A program made the position numbers and the translations under genes. The notes beneath the pieces are model-generated. The model ran no database searches, was not told where the DNA came from, and saw only the letters and a list, made by a program, of their open reading frames with translations. A stretch of DNA of 64,000 nucleotides from an uncultured bacterium. GTDB taxonomy: Bacteria; Vulcanimicrobiota; Xenobia; Xenobiales; Xenobiaceae. Positions 1 to 8,550 of this stretch are shown one piece after another. The stretch covers positions 20,098 through 84,097 of the forward strand of contig CAKUBG010000009.1 in assembly GCA_934636825.1 (NCBI GenBank). Reading direction: 5' to 3'. The stretch's first letter is position 1. Each line of letters begins with the position of its first letter.

Positions 1-714
1 TGGGCATTATGTCCGCAAAAGTATAGAAGAACCTCTGTTTTTTTAGGAGCTTATAGCGCTATTCTTTCTTTGGGGGCTCTTTTAGAACCTTGTGTCAATG
101 TGACTTCCTCTTTATACGGAGAAGTACTTTCCTATGGAAGTCGCCAAGGCCATAAAATAGCTCTCACTTTTGATGACGGCCCTCACCCTTTAAATACACC
201 TTTGGTTTTAGATGTTTTGGCTCGCGAAAATGTAAAAGCTTCTTTTTTCTGCGTAGGACAAAATGTACTGGAGTTTCCAAAATTAGTTCAACGAACCAAA
301 GCCGAAGGTCATTTGATAGGATCGCATAGCTTTTCACATTGCAATTTCTTAGGCTGTACGCCTAGTCGTGCTCGCCGAGAAATCATTGAAGGCGGTTTGG
401 CTTTAAAAGCTGTTTTAGGTGAAAAAACGCGCTATTATCGTCCTCCCTATGGAATGCGCTATCCTTGGAATTTAAAAGATGGCAACCGTTTGCGTCAATT
501 AGCTGTATTATGGTCAAATTGTCCACGCGATTGGCAGCTTCCCGGAGCTGCCGTTATTGCTCAAAGGGTAGTTTCTCAAGCTAAGCCGGGAGATATCGTT
601 TTATTGCATGATGGTGGGGGAGATCGCGAGCAAACTGCTCAAGCTTTGCCTTTGATTATAGCCGGTTTGCGTGAGCGCGGTTTTGAATTTGCACGTGTTG
701 ACGAATTGCTTTAA
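1..714 (+). CDS. polysaccharide deacetylase (NodB/CE4 family), 5' end outside window
   Basis: Predicted metal-dependent carbohydrate esterase that removes N- or O-acetyl groups from a polysaccharide such as peptidoglycan. All CE4 motifs are visible in order: TFDDGP (metal-binding Asp), GSHSFSH (His pair), RPPYG, the PRDW segment and LLHD. The reading frame is open from base 1, and the residues before the TTG at 70 form a short basic then hydrophobic stretch that continues across it. The true start is therefore probably upstream of the window and the N-terminus is probably a signal peptide or membrane anchor; TTG 70 would cut it in half. The stop is at 712-714. The substrate cannot be told from the sequence. 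The gene ends about 50 bases before mutL on the same strand, but no functional link is implied. Confidence 0.85.
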   Translation, partial: WALCPQKYRRTSVFLGAYSAILSLGALLEPCVNVTSSLYGEVLSYGSRQGHKIALTFDDGPHPLNTPLVLDVLARENVKASFFCVGQNVLEFPKLVQRTKAEGHLIGSHSFSHCNFLGCTPSRARREIIEGGLALKAVLGEKTRYYRPPYGMRYPWNLKDGNRLRQLAVLWSNCPRDWQLPGAAVIAQRVVSQAKPGDIVLLHDGGGDREQTAQALPLIIAGLRERGFEFARVDELL

Positions 715-762
715 ACTTATTGATCTTTTTGAAGAGAAAAATTTTACCACGAGTGTCGTAAA

Positions 763-2874
763 ATGGATAAACAGCCCAAAGTACGCCTTTTAGAAAAAAG
801 TGTCTATGAACGTATTGCTGCCGGAGAAGTTGTAGATCGTCCGTCTTCTGTAATAAAAGAATTGGTAGAAAATGCTCTTGATGCTGCTTCCAGCAAAATA
901 AACGTTACCATTCGCGGCGGCGGCAGAGAACTGATGCAAGTCGTGGATGATGGTTGTGGTATGAGCACTGAGGACGCTCGTTTGGCTGTTCAGCGTTTTG
1001 CCACTTCTAAGATAAAAGAATGGGAAGATCTGGATAATCTTTTTACTTTAGGCTTTCGCGGTGAAGCTTTGCCCAGTATTGCTGCTGTTTCTCGCCTGGA
1101 AATTCGTACGTGCCAGGCTGGCGATCTTGAAGGTACATTGCTTACTATGGAAGGGGCAGGCGAGCCCCATTTAAGTATTTGCGCAGCCGTACCAGGAACA
1201 CGCATTACGGTGCGGGATCTTTTTTACAATACTCCGGCCCGTTTAAAATTTTTACGTTCTGCGGGAGCCGAAAGCGCTCAGATTATCGATCTTTTAGGAC
1301 GTTTGGCTGCAGCCTGGCCGGAAGTGGCTTTTACGCTCAATTCCAATGATCGGGAGGTCTTTTCTTTTACTTCTGACATGGGGAGCGATAAACGCTTGGC
1401 CAAATTATGGAAGTTGGATAGTTCCAATTTTATACCTATTTTTGATAGAGCCGAAGGTATGAGCATAGATGGTTTTGTAGCTCGTCCTGATGTGGCTAAG
1501 ACAAATCGTACTTACCAGCTATTTGTTATGAATGGGCGGGTAATACGCTCGCAAAATCTTTCTCAAGCTTTGTTGGAGGGGTTCTCTCCCTTAGTTGAAA
1601 AAGGTCGCTTCCCTGTTGGCATGTTGCGGCTTACTGTCGATCCAGCTTTTGTCGATGTTAATGTGCACCCCACAAAGTTGGAAGTGAGATTTGCCGAGCC
1701 TCGGCCTGTATTTTCTTTAGTATACAGAGCCGTTAGCAATGCCTTGGAAGCTTATCGAGCCGACAGTGTGTTGCCTAAACATTTTGATTTTTTAGCTCGT
1801 AAAACTGAAGAGCAAAGAGAAATTCCAACCATATCAACTAAAGCATGTGAAGGCTGTATAGACGAAAAAAAATCGGCAACTGTCGGCCAAAATGTTGATG
1901 AAAATAAGCAAAATGAGAATAAGCCGAAGCTCTCAGCTAGTCAGGTTGAAAGACAAAAAATCCCTTCTGGACGCTTATATATTCCCGAATCTGATCTTGC
2001 CTGCGAACACTTAGAAAAAAAATCCACACTTGGATCTAAGCTTGCTTCTGGCACATCCAAATTGGCTTTAGAATTGTATATGCCTTTGAATAAAGAGCTT
2101 TCCGATGCACGCCATGCTTCAATTTCCGCCAATACAAATTCTGAAGATAAGCGCTATATAAACAAAGATATAGCTGTGTCAAAGGTAACGGAAATTGAAC
2201 AACAACCAGTTAATGATGCTTCAGAAGTTACTCAAAGTTCGGCATCTTCGCGACAGAGTGAACTTTGGCAAGGTGCGTCTGCTATAGAAGTTCCCAAATT
2301 TAAAGTTCTTGGGCAAGTATATAAAACTTTTATAGTGGGGTTATGTGAAGGAAAACTGTGGTTGGTAGATCAGCATACTGCTCAAGAACGTATCAATTAC
2401 GAAAAATTCGCCAACATAAAAGCTTTGAGCGAACGCTCACAAGGGTTGCTGGTTCCTGAGATAGTGGAATTTACTCCTCAAGTAAGCCAATTTTTGCAAG
2501 ATAGTTTGGCTTCTTTTCGCGAGTATGGTTACGAAGTGGAAAATTTCGGTCCGGATCGTTTCGCTTTGCGTGGTGTGCCTGCCGCTTTGCCTTCGCAAAA
2601 AGCTGCTGCTACTTTTGCCGAGTTGGTAGAGGAGTTAGCGGGAGAATTTATTTCTGTACGCAGTAATGTGCGTGAACATATGAGAGAAAAAATAAGAGCC
2701 ATGGCCAGTTGCAAGGCAGCCGTCAAAGCCGGTGACGTACTCAGCTTTGAAGCCATGGAAGGCTTAGTCAACAATATGCTTAAGGTAGAACATTCACTTT
2801 ATTGTCCTCATGGTCGTCCTACCAGAATTATTTTAGAAGAAAAGGTGTTGGAGCGTCTTTTCCATCGTATCTAA
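763..2874 (+). CDS. mutL: DNA mismatch repair protein MutL (endonuclease type)
   Basis: Links mismatch recognition by MutS to strand incision. The N-terminal GHKL ATPase (about residues 1-330) shows ELVENALDA, DDGCGM and GFRGEAL. A low-complexity linker spans roughly 345-510. The C-terminal dimerisation domain carries a metal-binding endonuclease signature DQHTAQE followed by E (from about residue 536; Thr replaces the usual Ala), plus ACKAAVKAG (about 650) and CPHGRPT (about 681). These motifs are known from nicking-competent MutL in bacteria lacking MutH, so methyl-independent repair is inferred. At 703 residues it is longer than average because of the linker. The ATG is clear but no strong ribosome-binding site is seen. 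No mutS lies in the window. A hairpin terminator follows. Confidence 0.96.
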   Translation: MDKQPKVRLLEKSVYERIAAGEVVDRPSSVIKELVENALDAASSKINVTIRGGGRELMQVVDDGCGMSTEDARLAVQRFATSKIKEWEDLDNLFTLGFRGEALPSIAAVSRLEIRTCQAGDLEGTLLTMEGAGEPHLSICAAVPGTRITVRDLFYNTPARLKFLRSAGAESAQIIDLLGRLAAAWPEVAFTLNSNDREVFSFTSDMGSDKRLAKLWKLDSSNFIPIFDRAEGMSIDGFVARPDVAKTNRTYQLFVMNGRVIRSQNLSQALLEGFSPLVEKGRFPVGMLRLTVDPAFVDVNVHPTKLEVRFAEPRPVFSLVYRAVSNALEAYRADSVLPKHFDFLARKTEEQREIPTISTKACEGCIDEKKSATVGQNVDENKQNENKPKLSASQVERQKIPSGRLYIPESDLACEHLEKKSTLGSKLASGTSKLALELYMPLNKELSDARHASISANTNSEDKRYINKDIAVSKVTEIEQQPVNDASEVTQSSASSRQSELWQGASAIEVPKFKVLGQVYKTFIVGLCEGKLWLVDQHTAQERINYEKFANIKALSERSQGLLVPEIVEFTPQVSQFLQDSLASFREYGYEVENFGPDRFALRGVPAALPSQKAAATFAELVEELAGEFISVRSNVREHMREKIRAMASCKAAVKAGDVLSFEAMEGLVNNMLKVEHSLYCPHGRPTRIILEEKVLERLFHRI

Positions 2875-2896
2875 GCAAAATATTGGAATACTGGAT

Positions 2897-2947
2897 AAAA
2901 AGAAAATGATCGCCGACGAATTTTTATTCGTAACGATCATTTTCTTG
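2897..2947. terminator. bidirectional terminator between mutL and the Fic gene
   Basis: AAGAAAATGATCG near 2900 is repeated inverted at 2934-2946, with a further inner complementarity (ACGAA/TTCGT). The hairpin is flanked by A-rich sequence on the left and T-rich on the right, so it can terminate both convergent genes. Confidence 0.8.
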
Positions 2948-2976
2948 TTTATTTGATTTGGAACCAACTGAGTCAA

Positions 2977-4230
2977 TCAGTTTATGACCTGGTGCAATTC
3001 CTTGCGATTCATGCAATTGAGGTATATTTCTTCCAAAACATACTTAACTTCACGATCGTTGCGCTTTTGCAAGCCCTTAGTCACGATTAAAAATCTGGCG
3101 GCAAAGCTGTCGGGAATTTTTTCAAAAGGCATATGCAACAAATTAAGCATATGACCTAAAATTATACGTGCGGTGCGGCTATTGCCATCCTGGAAAGGAT
3201 GAATATGCACAAATTCGTTGTAAGCGTATGAGCACAAATCGAGAGCTTCTTCAAAAGTCGAAGGCTCGTAACCGGTTAAATTGTCGATCAGCTGATGCAA
3301 GCGCTGAGGGATCTCGTTAATAGGAGCAGGCTTAAAGTTAGGATTATTAGCTATAACGACTTCATGATCTCTGTAGACGCCGCCAAAATTGGTATTGGCC
3401 ATAGCTAAATGATGATATTCACGCAAAATATCTACGGTCAACTTTTTGCCCTCGCGGCTGTATTCTTGCATCTTTTTCCAAGAATTTTCGTAACACGCTT
3501 TGGAAGCCGGATCGAACATTTCCGAATCTTCTTTTTCGACGCTCTCTTTTATCTCTTCGCCTAGGGGAGACAGTCCCCAATTGCACCCAGCTAAATTCTT
3601 GTCGTGAAAAAGGTTCATGGCTGCCTGTAACTGAGGATCGTTGGGATTTTGAAAATTTTCTGTGCGACCTTCCAAAAATTGCTCTAAGGGCACCTTTCTT
3701 CTAAAGAAGAAAGATTTGGCGCGTTTTATCTTCAAATAATCGCACAAACCGTCTAAGAATATATTCTCAACCATACGTCCGGTAAAAGGCTCGTAACTAT
3801 AAATAAGCAACAGAGCATTGTCTACCAAACGGCAAAGCAAAGCCGGATCTAAAAGTTCGGCGGGAACATCTCGATTATTAAAATGATCGCTTCTGTAGGC
3901 TTTTTTTAAGAAAGCGATCATTTGTTCAGAAAAATAAAAATTGTAATCGCAATTAGAAGCCAGAGCAAAAGAGAGCGTTTGACGCAAGTTTTGAGCTGTT
4001 TGCGATTTGTTGTTAAGGATGTAATGATCACGACTATCGCAGACAATCAATCCTTCTTCTTCTAAGTCGTATAGGGGCTTAATTAAAGAACGCTCACGAT
4101 CCACATGCAATATGTGAGCCAGTCTGGTTAACGCAATCCCTTCCGGGCGTCCGGCTACGCAAGCAAAAAGATCCCATCTGGTAATATCTTGAGAATTTAA
4201 ATGAAAACTATGATTTGAAGGGAGAGACAT
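2977..4230 (-). CDS. Fic/Fido domain protein with N-terminal winged helix
   Basis: Fic proteins usually transfer AMP or another nucleotide monophosphate to a protein hydroxyl. The core motif here is HPFQDGNSRTAR, matching HPFx[D/E]GNxRxxR with the catalytic His. The residue after GN is Ser where Gly is usual, a position near the phosphate-binding loop. The N-terminal 80 residues resemble a winged-helix domain (a helix-turn-helix region followed by LEEEGLIV), as in Fic proteins that may act in regulation. The middle region of about 170 residues is not recognised. I see no clear inhibitory [S/T]xxxE[G/N] helix and no antitoxin gene alongside. The chosen ATG encodes MSLPSN; a TTG at 4245 would add five residues, and neither has a strong ribosome-binding site. 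Targets are unknown. Confidence 0.85.
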   Translation of the reverse strand: MSLPSNHSFHLNSQDITRWDLFACVAGRPEGIALTRLAHILHVDRERSLIKPLYDLEEEGLIVCDSRDHYILNNKSQTAQNLRQTLSFALASNCDYNFYFSEQMIAFLKKAYRSDHFNNRDVPAELLDPALLCRLVDNALLLIYSYEPFTGRMVENIFLDGLCDYLKIKRAKSFFFRRKVPLEQFLEGRTENFQNPNDPQLQAAMNLFHDKNLAGCNWGLSPLGEEIKESVEKEDSEMFDPASKACYENSWKKMQEYSREGKKLTVDILREYHHLAMANTNFGGVYRDHEVVIANNPNFKPAPINEIPQRLHQLIDNLTGYEPSTFEEALDLCSYAYNEFVHIHPFQDGNSRTARIILGHMLNLLHMPFEKIPDSFAARFLIVTKGLQKRNDREVKYVLEEIYLNCMNRKELHQVIN

Positions 4231-4389
4231 TTTTGCAGTACCCAATTCTAAAAGTTGACTCCCCCTCTTCTATAGTCCGCTTTTATATCCTAGCAAGGTA
4301 GTTAATTTTGACAATGTGGGTAAAGGTCAACGCTTAATTTCTTAGACAAAATTTCGATTTATTTGAAGGAGTGGGAGGCCTTTAATTGA

Positions 4390-4821
4390 ATGCGCACCAT
4401 CATGTTTTCAGAAGTAATCTCTTATCAGGCCTCTAATAAGGGCTCTGCCCAGGGGCTTTATAACATCACCCAGCAGATTAACGATGTTGTGAAGCACAGC
4501 AACATCGAGAACGGTATGTGCAACCTTTTTGTTTTGCATACTTCCTGCAGTTTGTGCATTCAAGAGAATCATGACCCCAATGCTCGTCATGATCTCGAAG
4601 AGTGGATGATTCGTACTATTCCCTTCACTGACTGGTTCAAACATGTCGAAGAAGGTGAAGACGATATGCCTTCTCACATCAAGTCTGCTATTACCAACGT
4701 TTGCTTAACCATTCCTGTTATCGATGGTAAGTTGGCTATGGGACAGTGGCAAGGCATTTATCTTTGGGAGCATCGTAACAATCCCAACGCTCGTAAAATC
4801 CGCGTCACTCTTTGGAGCTAA
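4390..4821 (+). CDS. yjbQ: YjbQ family protein (UPF0047, secondary thiamine-phosphate synthase type)
   Basis: Small single-domain protein of the YjbQ/UPF0047 family; some members have weak thiamine-phosphate synthase activity, but the physiological role is not settled. Family signatures are seen: HTSCSLCIQEN (usually HTSASLxIQEN), HIKSA and GQWQGIYLWEHR, with the conserved His, Glu and Asp residues. The length of 143 residues is typical. GGGAGG at about 4373 lies 11 bases before the ATG and supports this start. The pseudouridine synthase gene begins 27 bases downstream with no terminator between, so the two are probably cotranscribed. A TTGACA at 4308 could be a -35 element, but no good -10 follows it. 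Confidence 0.9.
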   Translation: MRTIMFSEVISYQASNKGSAQGLYNITQQINDVVKHSNIENGMCNLFVLHTSCSLCIQENHDPNARHDLEEWMIRTIPFTDWFKHVEEGEDDMPSHIKSAITNVCLTIPVIDGKLAMGQWQGIYLWEHRNNPNARKIRVTLWS

Positions 4822-4848
4822 TTTAGATACTTTCGAATTAAGCATAAT

Positions 4849-5556
4849 ATGACTGCAGAACGTTTACAGAAACTTATGGCTTCCAATGGGGTTGGCTCGC
4901 GTAGATATTGCGAGTCTCTCATTACTGGTGGTCGGGTGAAAGTAAACGGTCGAGTCGCTTCTTTGGGTGATAGAGCCGATCTTGACAGCGACAATGTCGA
5001 AGTTGCTGGTTGGGGAAAACTCGCCAAGGTTGCGTCTGAGAGAATTTATATCGTTCTCAATAAGCCGCGCGGTTTTGTTTCTACCGTAAAAGATCAGGCT
5101 GATCGTCCTACAGTTATGGAATTCGTTAAAGATATTCCTGTTCGCATTTATCCTGTTGGAAGATTGGATCGCGATACAGAAGGTCTGCTCATTTTTACCA
5201 ATGATGGAGAGCTGACCAACAAATTGCTCCATCCCAGTAGCTTGATTGATAAAGTTTATGTGGCTAATGTGGATACTACTCCGGGTGAACGCGAGGTCAG
5301 ATTCTTAGAAGAGGGAATTTGCCTTGACGACGGTTGGACTGCTCCGGCCAAAGTAAAAATTTTGGCGGAAAATGTTGTACAAATAACTATTCACGAGGGG
5401 CGTAAACGTCAGGTGCGCCGCATGTTAGCTGCTGTAGGCTGTAAGGTCAAGAAACTGGAAAGAATAAAATTAGGGCCGATCAATTTAGGCAATCTGCCCC
5501 GTGGCAAGTATCGTCGCTTGAGTGAAAGCGAAATAAAAGCTCTGAAAAAATTGTAA
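4849..5556 (+). CDS. rluB: 23S rRNA pseudouridine synthase, RsuA/RluB family
   Basis: Isomerises a uridine in ribosomal RNA to pseudouridine. Residues about 3-50 form an S4 RNA-binding domain. The catalytic domain has the signature GRLDRDTEGLLIFTNDG with the nucleophilic Asp, then KLLHPS, and near the end the GRKRQVRRML segment typical of the family. The YPVGRLD form and overall length of 235 residues fit RluB (23S position near 2605 in E. coli) better than RsuA, but RluE/RluF or RsuA specificity cannot be ruled out from sequence. It follows yjbQ by 27 bases and is followed by a strong terminator. Confidence 0.9.
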   Translation: MTAERLQKLMASNGVGSRRYCESLITGGRVKVNGRVASLGDRADLDSDNVEVAGWGKLAKVASERIYIVLNKPRGFVSTVKDQADRPTVMEFVKDIPVRIYPVGRLDRDTEGLLIFTNDGELTNKLLHPSSLIDKVYVANVDTTPGEREVRFLEEGICLDDGWTAPAKVKILAENVVQITIHEGRKRQVRRMLAAVGCKVKKLERIKLGPINLGNLPRGKYRRLSESEIKALKKL

Positions 5557-5581
5557 AGTTCAGAATCGCTTGCCCTTATAG

Positions 5582-5609
5582 AAAAAGCTCCCTGTTGGGA
5601 GCTTTTTTT
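5582..5609. terminator. bidirectional intrinsic terminator
   Basis: AAAAAGCTCCC, loop TGTT, GGGAGCTTTTTTT. The A run on the left and T run on the right let it serve both the rluB gene and the convergent membrane-protein gene. Confidence 0.9.
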
Positions 5610-5644
5610 GTTGTTTTCTTATGCTTTTCTCTTGCGTTTTTGCC

Positions 5645-6277
5645 TTAGATAAACAGACCTTGCTTTTTAGCTAAACGGCGTACGGTCTTTATATCTGCAC
5701 ATAGTTTATCATATTGGGGGAAGAAGAAACGTTCTATTAAGAAGCTAACTTTTCCGTCGCTGATTACTGTATAATCAAAGATGCTTTTGGTTTGCTTTGT
5801 TTCAGTAGCCGTTTGAAAGTCTTTCCAAGCCATATTTACAGGCTCGCTTCGGCCATTGTCGTAAATTAAATAGATCGGAGTAAGGATGACGGTTCTGCCC
5901 TTAAAACGGTAAAAAGAGATAACAATCACGCATAGGCTTATTAAAGCTAACAAAATAGGCAAAGAACCAAATATGATGACATCGGGCTCGATTATACCTC
6001 CGCGTCCGCTCATCATCATGATGCCGGATCTTACAAGGAGAACGGCCAGTACAGCGACAATGCAGGAAACAATATAAAAGTTCTTCATTGAAGACCTATA
6101 AATGACTTTCTTATCAAGTACATCATCTTTGTCTTCAGTAGTTGCCGAATTGTCAACAGGAGGAACCTGAGATTCGGAAGTATTATTTTGGCCCTGAGGG
6201 GGGGAATCTTTTAAAGTATCTTCACTCACCTTCAAAAAATTATTGAAAAAAGTCGGAAATCCCTTCTGTGAAGCCAA
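5645..6277 (-). CDS. two-TM membrane protein with PH-like C-terminal domain, unknown function
   Basis: Not a recognised gene. The first 60 or so residues are polar and low-complexity (many Ser, Gln, Asp). Two hydrophobic helices follow at roughly residues 67-90 and 100-123, separated by a short Gly/Pro-containing loop. The remaining 85 residues are beta-rich (TVILTPIYLIYDNG, VNMAWKDF) and resemble the bacterial PH-like domain seen in DUF304/YcxB-type membrane proteins; that is inference. The start is uncertain: 6275-6277 is a TTG without a convincing ribosome-binding site, and an internal GTG near 6219 is an alternative. It runs divergently from dnaG, whose ATG lies 56 bases away, and convergently to rluB. 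Confidence 0.65.
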   Translation of the reverse strand: MASQKGFPTFFNNFLKVSEDTLKDSPPQGQNNTSESQVPPVDNSATTEDKDDVLDKKVIYRSSMKNFYIVSCIVAVLAVLLVRSGIMMMSGRGGIIEPDVIIFGSLPILLALISLCVIVISFYRFKGRTVILTPIYLIYDNGRSEPVNMAWKDFQTATETKQTKSIFDYTVISDGKVSFLIERFFFPQYDKLCADIKTVRRLAKKQGLFI

Positions 6278-6333
6278 GCCTTGTTGCGAGGCAACTTCTA
6301 CAGAGGAGCTGCCGAGCCAATAGGATTTTACAT

Positions 6334-8073
6334 ATGAAAATTCCTGAATCAGCTATAAATGAAATAAACAATCGTGTAGAAATTACTGAAGTTATAGGCC
6401 GCTATTTGCAACTCCGGAGAGCCGGCAGCAAATATGTAGGCTTGTGTCCCTTCCATAATGAAAAAACTCCTTCTTTCAGTGTAGATCCGGATCGTCGTTT
6501 CTGGTATTGCTTTGGATGTAAGCAAGGTGGAAACATTTTTCAATTTCTGATGAAAATGGAAGGCATGGGATTTCCTGAAGCTGTACGCAAGTTGGCTGAA
6601 GAGACCGGAGTGGAGATAAAATGGGAAGCAGACAATGTCAAGCAAGACACTGCCAGACAGAGAAATTTGCAACTTCTAGATCGGGTTTGCAAATACTATA
6701 GCCATGTTTTGTTTGAAACAAGTGAAGGAGCGCCTGGTCGTGAGTATTTGTTGCAACGGCGCATATCAAAGAATGTAGCAGAAAAATTTCGCTTGGGCTT
6801 TGCACCTGCCAATTCCGCTCCTTTGCTTAAAGTTGTGCATGAAGCCGGTTTCAGCGATGAGGAATTGGTTCATTGCGGTATCTTTTTGCAGAGAGAACAT
6901 GGAGTACGTGAGCTTCTTAGCGGTCGTTTAATCTTTCCTATAGCTGATTTTCAGGGACGTGTTATCGCTATGGGAGGACGTATTTTGGGGACTGGTCTCC
7001 CCAAATATATAAACTCTCCAGAAACAGAAATTTATTCTAAAAGATGCCATCTATATGGCCTTAATGTCGCTCGCGGCCCCATTTCACGTGAAAACAAAGC
7101 TATCGTGGTTGAAGGCTATCTCGATGTAATTTCTATGCATCAAATTGGCTTTGACTGTTGCGTTGCTTCTCTGGGTACCGCTTTAACTACTGAACAAGCA
7201 AAATTGCTAAAACGTTATGCGACTCAGGTTATTTTAGCTTATGACGGCGACTCCGCCGGAGCTAAGGCTATTATTAAAGGCAATGACGTTTTGGAAGAAG
7301 AGGGCTTGCAAGTGATGACTGCGGTTTGGCCTGAAGGAGAAGACCCTGATTCTATGGCTGCTCGCGGTCGCCAGGCTGTCGAAAAAGTTCTCAATGAAAA
7401 AATTGGTATCGTAAAATTTGTAATTAAAAGGCAATTGAAGCTGACAGATACTAGTACTCCTGAAGGCAAAGAAAATTTAGTTAAACTTGTACTTCCGTTT
7501 ATTGAGAAAATTCAAGATCCGGTGCGTCGTGACGCGTATGTGAGTGAATTGGCTTATTATAGCGGCTTTGCTGAAAGTAAATTAGCTTTATATTTGCGTC
7601 GTCGCCAGCGCCAAACTGCTTTTCATTCTTCTTTTGAACCGACACCACGCCCCCGTCTTCTTAACACCGAAGAAAAATTATTCAGTCTATGCACAAAGCA
7701 TCCTGAATGGTTGGAGCAAGTTAAGAAGATCATAAGTCCAAGTTTGATAGAAAATGAATATTTGCGCCATTGGTTTACAAAACTTTGGCTTTTGAAAAAG
7801 ACGGACGAACCAATTAGCGTTACTGCGCTTATGGGAGATGAAGTCTCGGAAGAAGATTGCGCTAAACTTACCGAAATTATGGCTTACGATCGTTTTGATT
7901 CAAATTTTGAAGACGTAATTCAGCTAGCTTCCAATATAAGGAATGAAAATTTGAAGAAAACCTTAGACAAAATAAAGTATCAAATGTTTGAAAAGATGGC
8001 CTCTGGAAATTTGGCCGAAGATGATCCTCTCTATCTTGAATATATGAATTTGCAAAAGATACTGCGTGGATAA
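6334..8073 (+). CDS. dnaG: DNA primase
   Basis: Synthesises RNA primers at the replication fork. The N-terminal CHC2 zinc finger reads CPFH then CFGC 20-odd residues on. The TOPRIM catalytic core shows VVEGYLDV (Glu) and AYDGDSAG (the Asp-x-Asp pair). The C-terminal 150 residues are helical and expected to bind the DnaB helicase. The ATG at 6334 (MKIPESAINEI) is chosen because it matches where the family begins and has AGGA about 9 bases upstream; the open frame continues 22 codons further but that extension is not family-like. Size 579 residues, normal. It precedes rpoD as in the classical macromolecular-synthesis operon, but rpsU is absent and 477 bases separate it from rpoD. Confidence 0.96.
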   Translation: MKIPESAINEINNRVEITEVIGRYLQLRRAGSKYVGLCPFHNEKTPSFSVDPDRRFWYCFGCKQGGNIFQFLMKMEGMGFPEAVRKLAEETGVEIKWEADNVKQDTARQRNLQLLDRVCKYYSHVLFETSEGAPGREYLLQRRISKNVAEKFRLGFAPANSAPLLKVVHEAGFSDEELVHCGIFLQREHGVRELLSGRLIFPIADFQGRVIAMGGRILGTGLPKYINSPETEIYSKRCHLYGLNVARGPISRENKAIVVEGYLDVISMHQIGFDCCVASLGTALTTEQAKLLKRYATQVILAYDGDSAGAKAIIKGNDVLEEEGLQVMTAVWPEGEDPDSMAARGRQAVEKVLNEKIGIVKFVIKRQLKLTDTSTPEGKENLVKLVLPFIEKIQDPVRRDAYVSELAYYSGFAESKLALYLRRRQRQTAFHSSFEPTPRPRLLNTEEKLFSLCTKHPEWLEQVKKIISPSLIENEYLRHWFTKLWLLKKTDEPISVTALMGDEVSEEDCAKLTEIMAYDRFDSNFEDVIQLASNIRNENLKKTLDKIKYQMFEKMASGNLAEDDPLYLEYMNLQKILRG

Positions 8074-8550
8074 AGTGTCAAAATAGTTGTTCAAGCTCAA
8101 ACTACTGGTTGTATTGGCGCTTGACGTTGCGCCAACAAAAACCTTAAGGAGGAAAAGCAGGAAAAACCATTTTTCTTAGGTATTAACAAAAGCTGTTGTC
8201 AATGGTAAAAAGATATGCCTATTTGCCGACAGTCAGAGTAGGGTCAGATGATTTGGGCCAAGCACTTTGATAAAAAACAACACAATTGTATATAAGATAT
8301 TGTTTTTGTCAGACAGAGCGCGGGGTAAAAGAGAAGGCTCTACACGCCTTTTCTCATCTTTTTTGTCTCCAATTTGTCTGCCACTTGTCGGCTTTTGTCG
8401 AGATATTGCAGCTTCGGACAAGCAAATTAGCTCTCTGCGGAGGGGGGCTTTCGTTCTTTTTCCGAATGTGCAGCAGTTCGTAGACTGTTTGTGTCAGCAG
8501 CATTTGAGATAAGATTCTGTTTTTTTAGCAGCGTAAGGTAAAGGTTTGTT
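8074..8550 (+). other. dnaG-rpoD intergenic leader region
   Basis: No credible gene in 477 bases. It holds a stem TTGGCGC/GCGCCAA (8114-8135), an isolated AAGGAGG near 8146 with no start codon behind it, a promoter-like element (8267-8296), an imperfect GAGAAGGC/GCCTTTTCTC hairpin followed by a T run near 8355 that could attenuate transcription, and four TTTGTC/CTTGTC words between about 8355 and 8402. rpoD therefore seems to have its own promoter and a leader of roughly 245 bases. Confidence 0.4.
8267..8296 (+). promoter_or_regulatory. probable sigma-70 promoter of rpoD
   Basis: TTGATA at 8267-8272, then TATATA at 8289 (16-base spacer) or TATAAG at 8291 (18-base spacer), in an otherwise non-coding stretch upstream of rpoD. 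Confidence 0.5.

Noticed and set aside
4408..4677. Long antisense frame inside yjbQ
   Set aside because: Mirror of the coding strand; no start signals and no recognisable protein.
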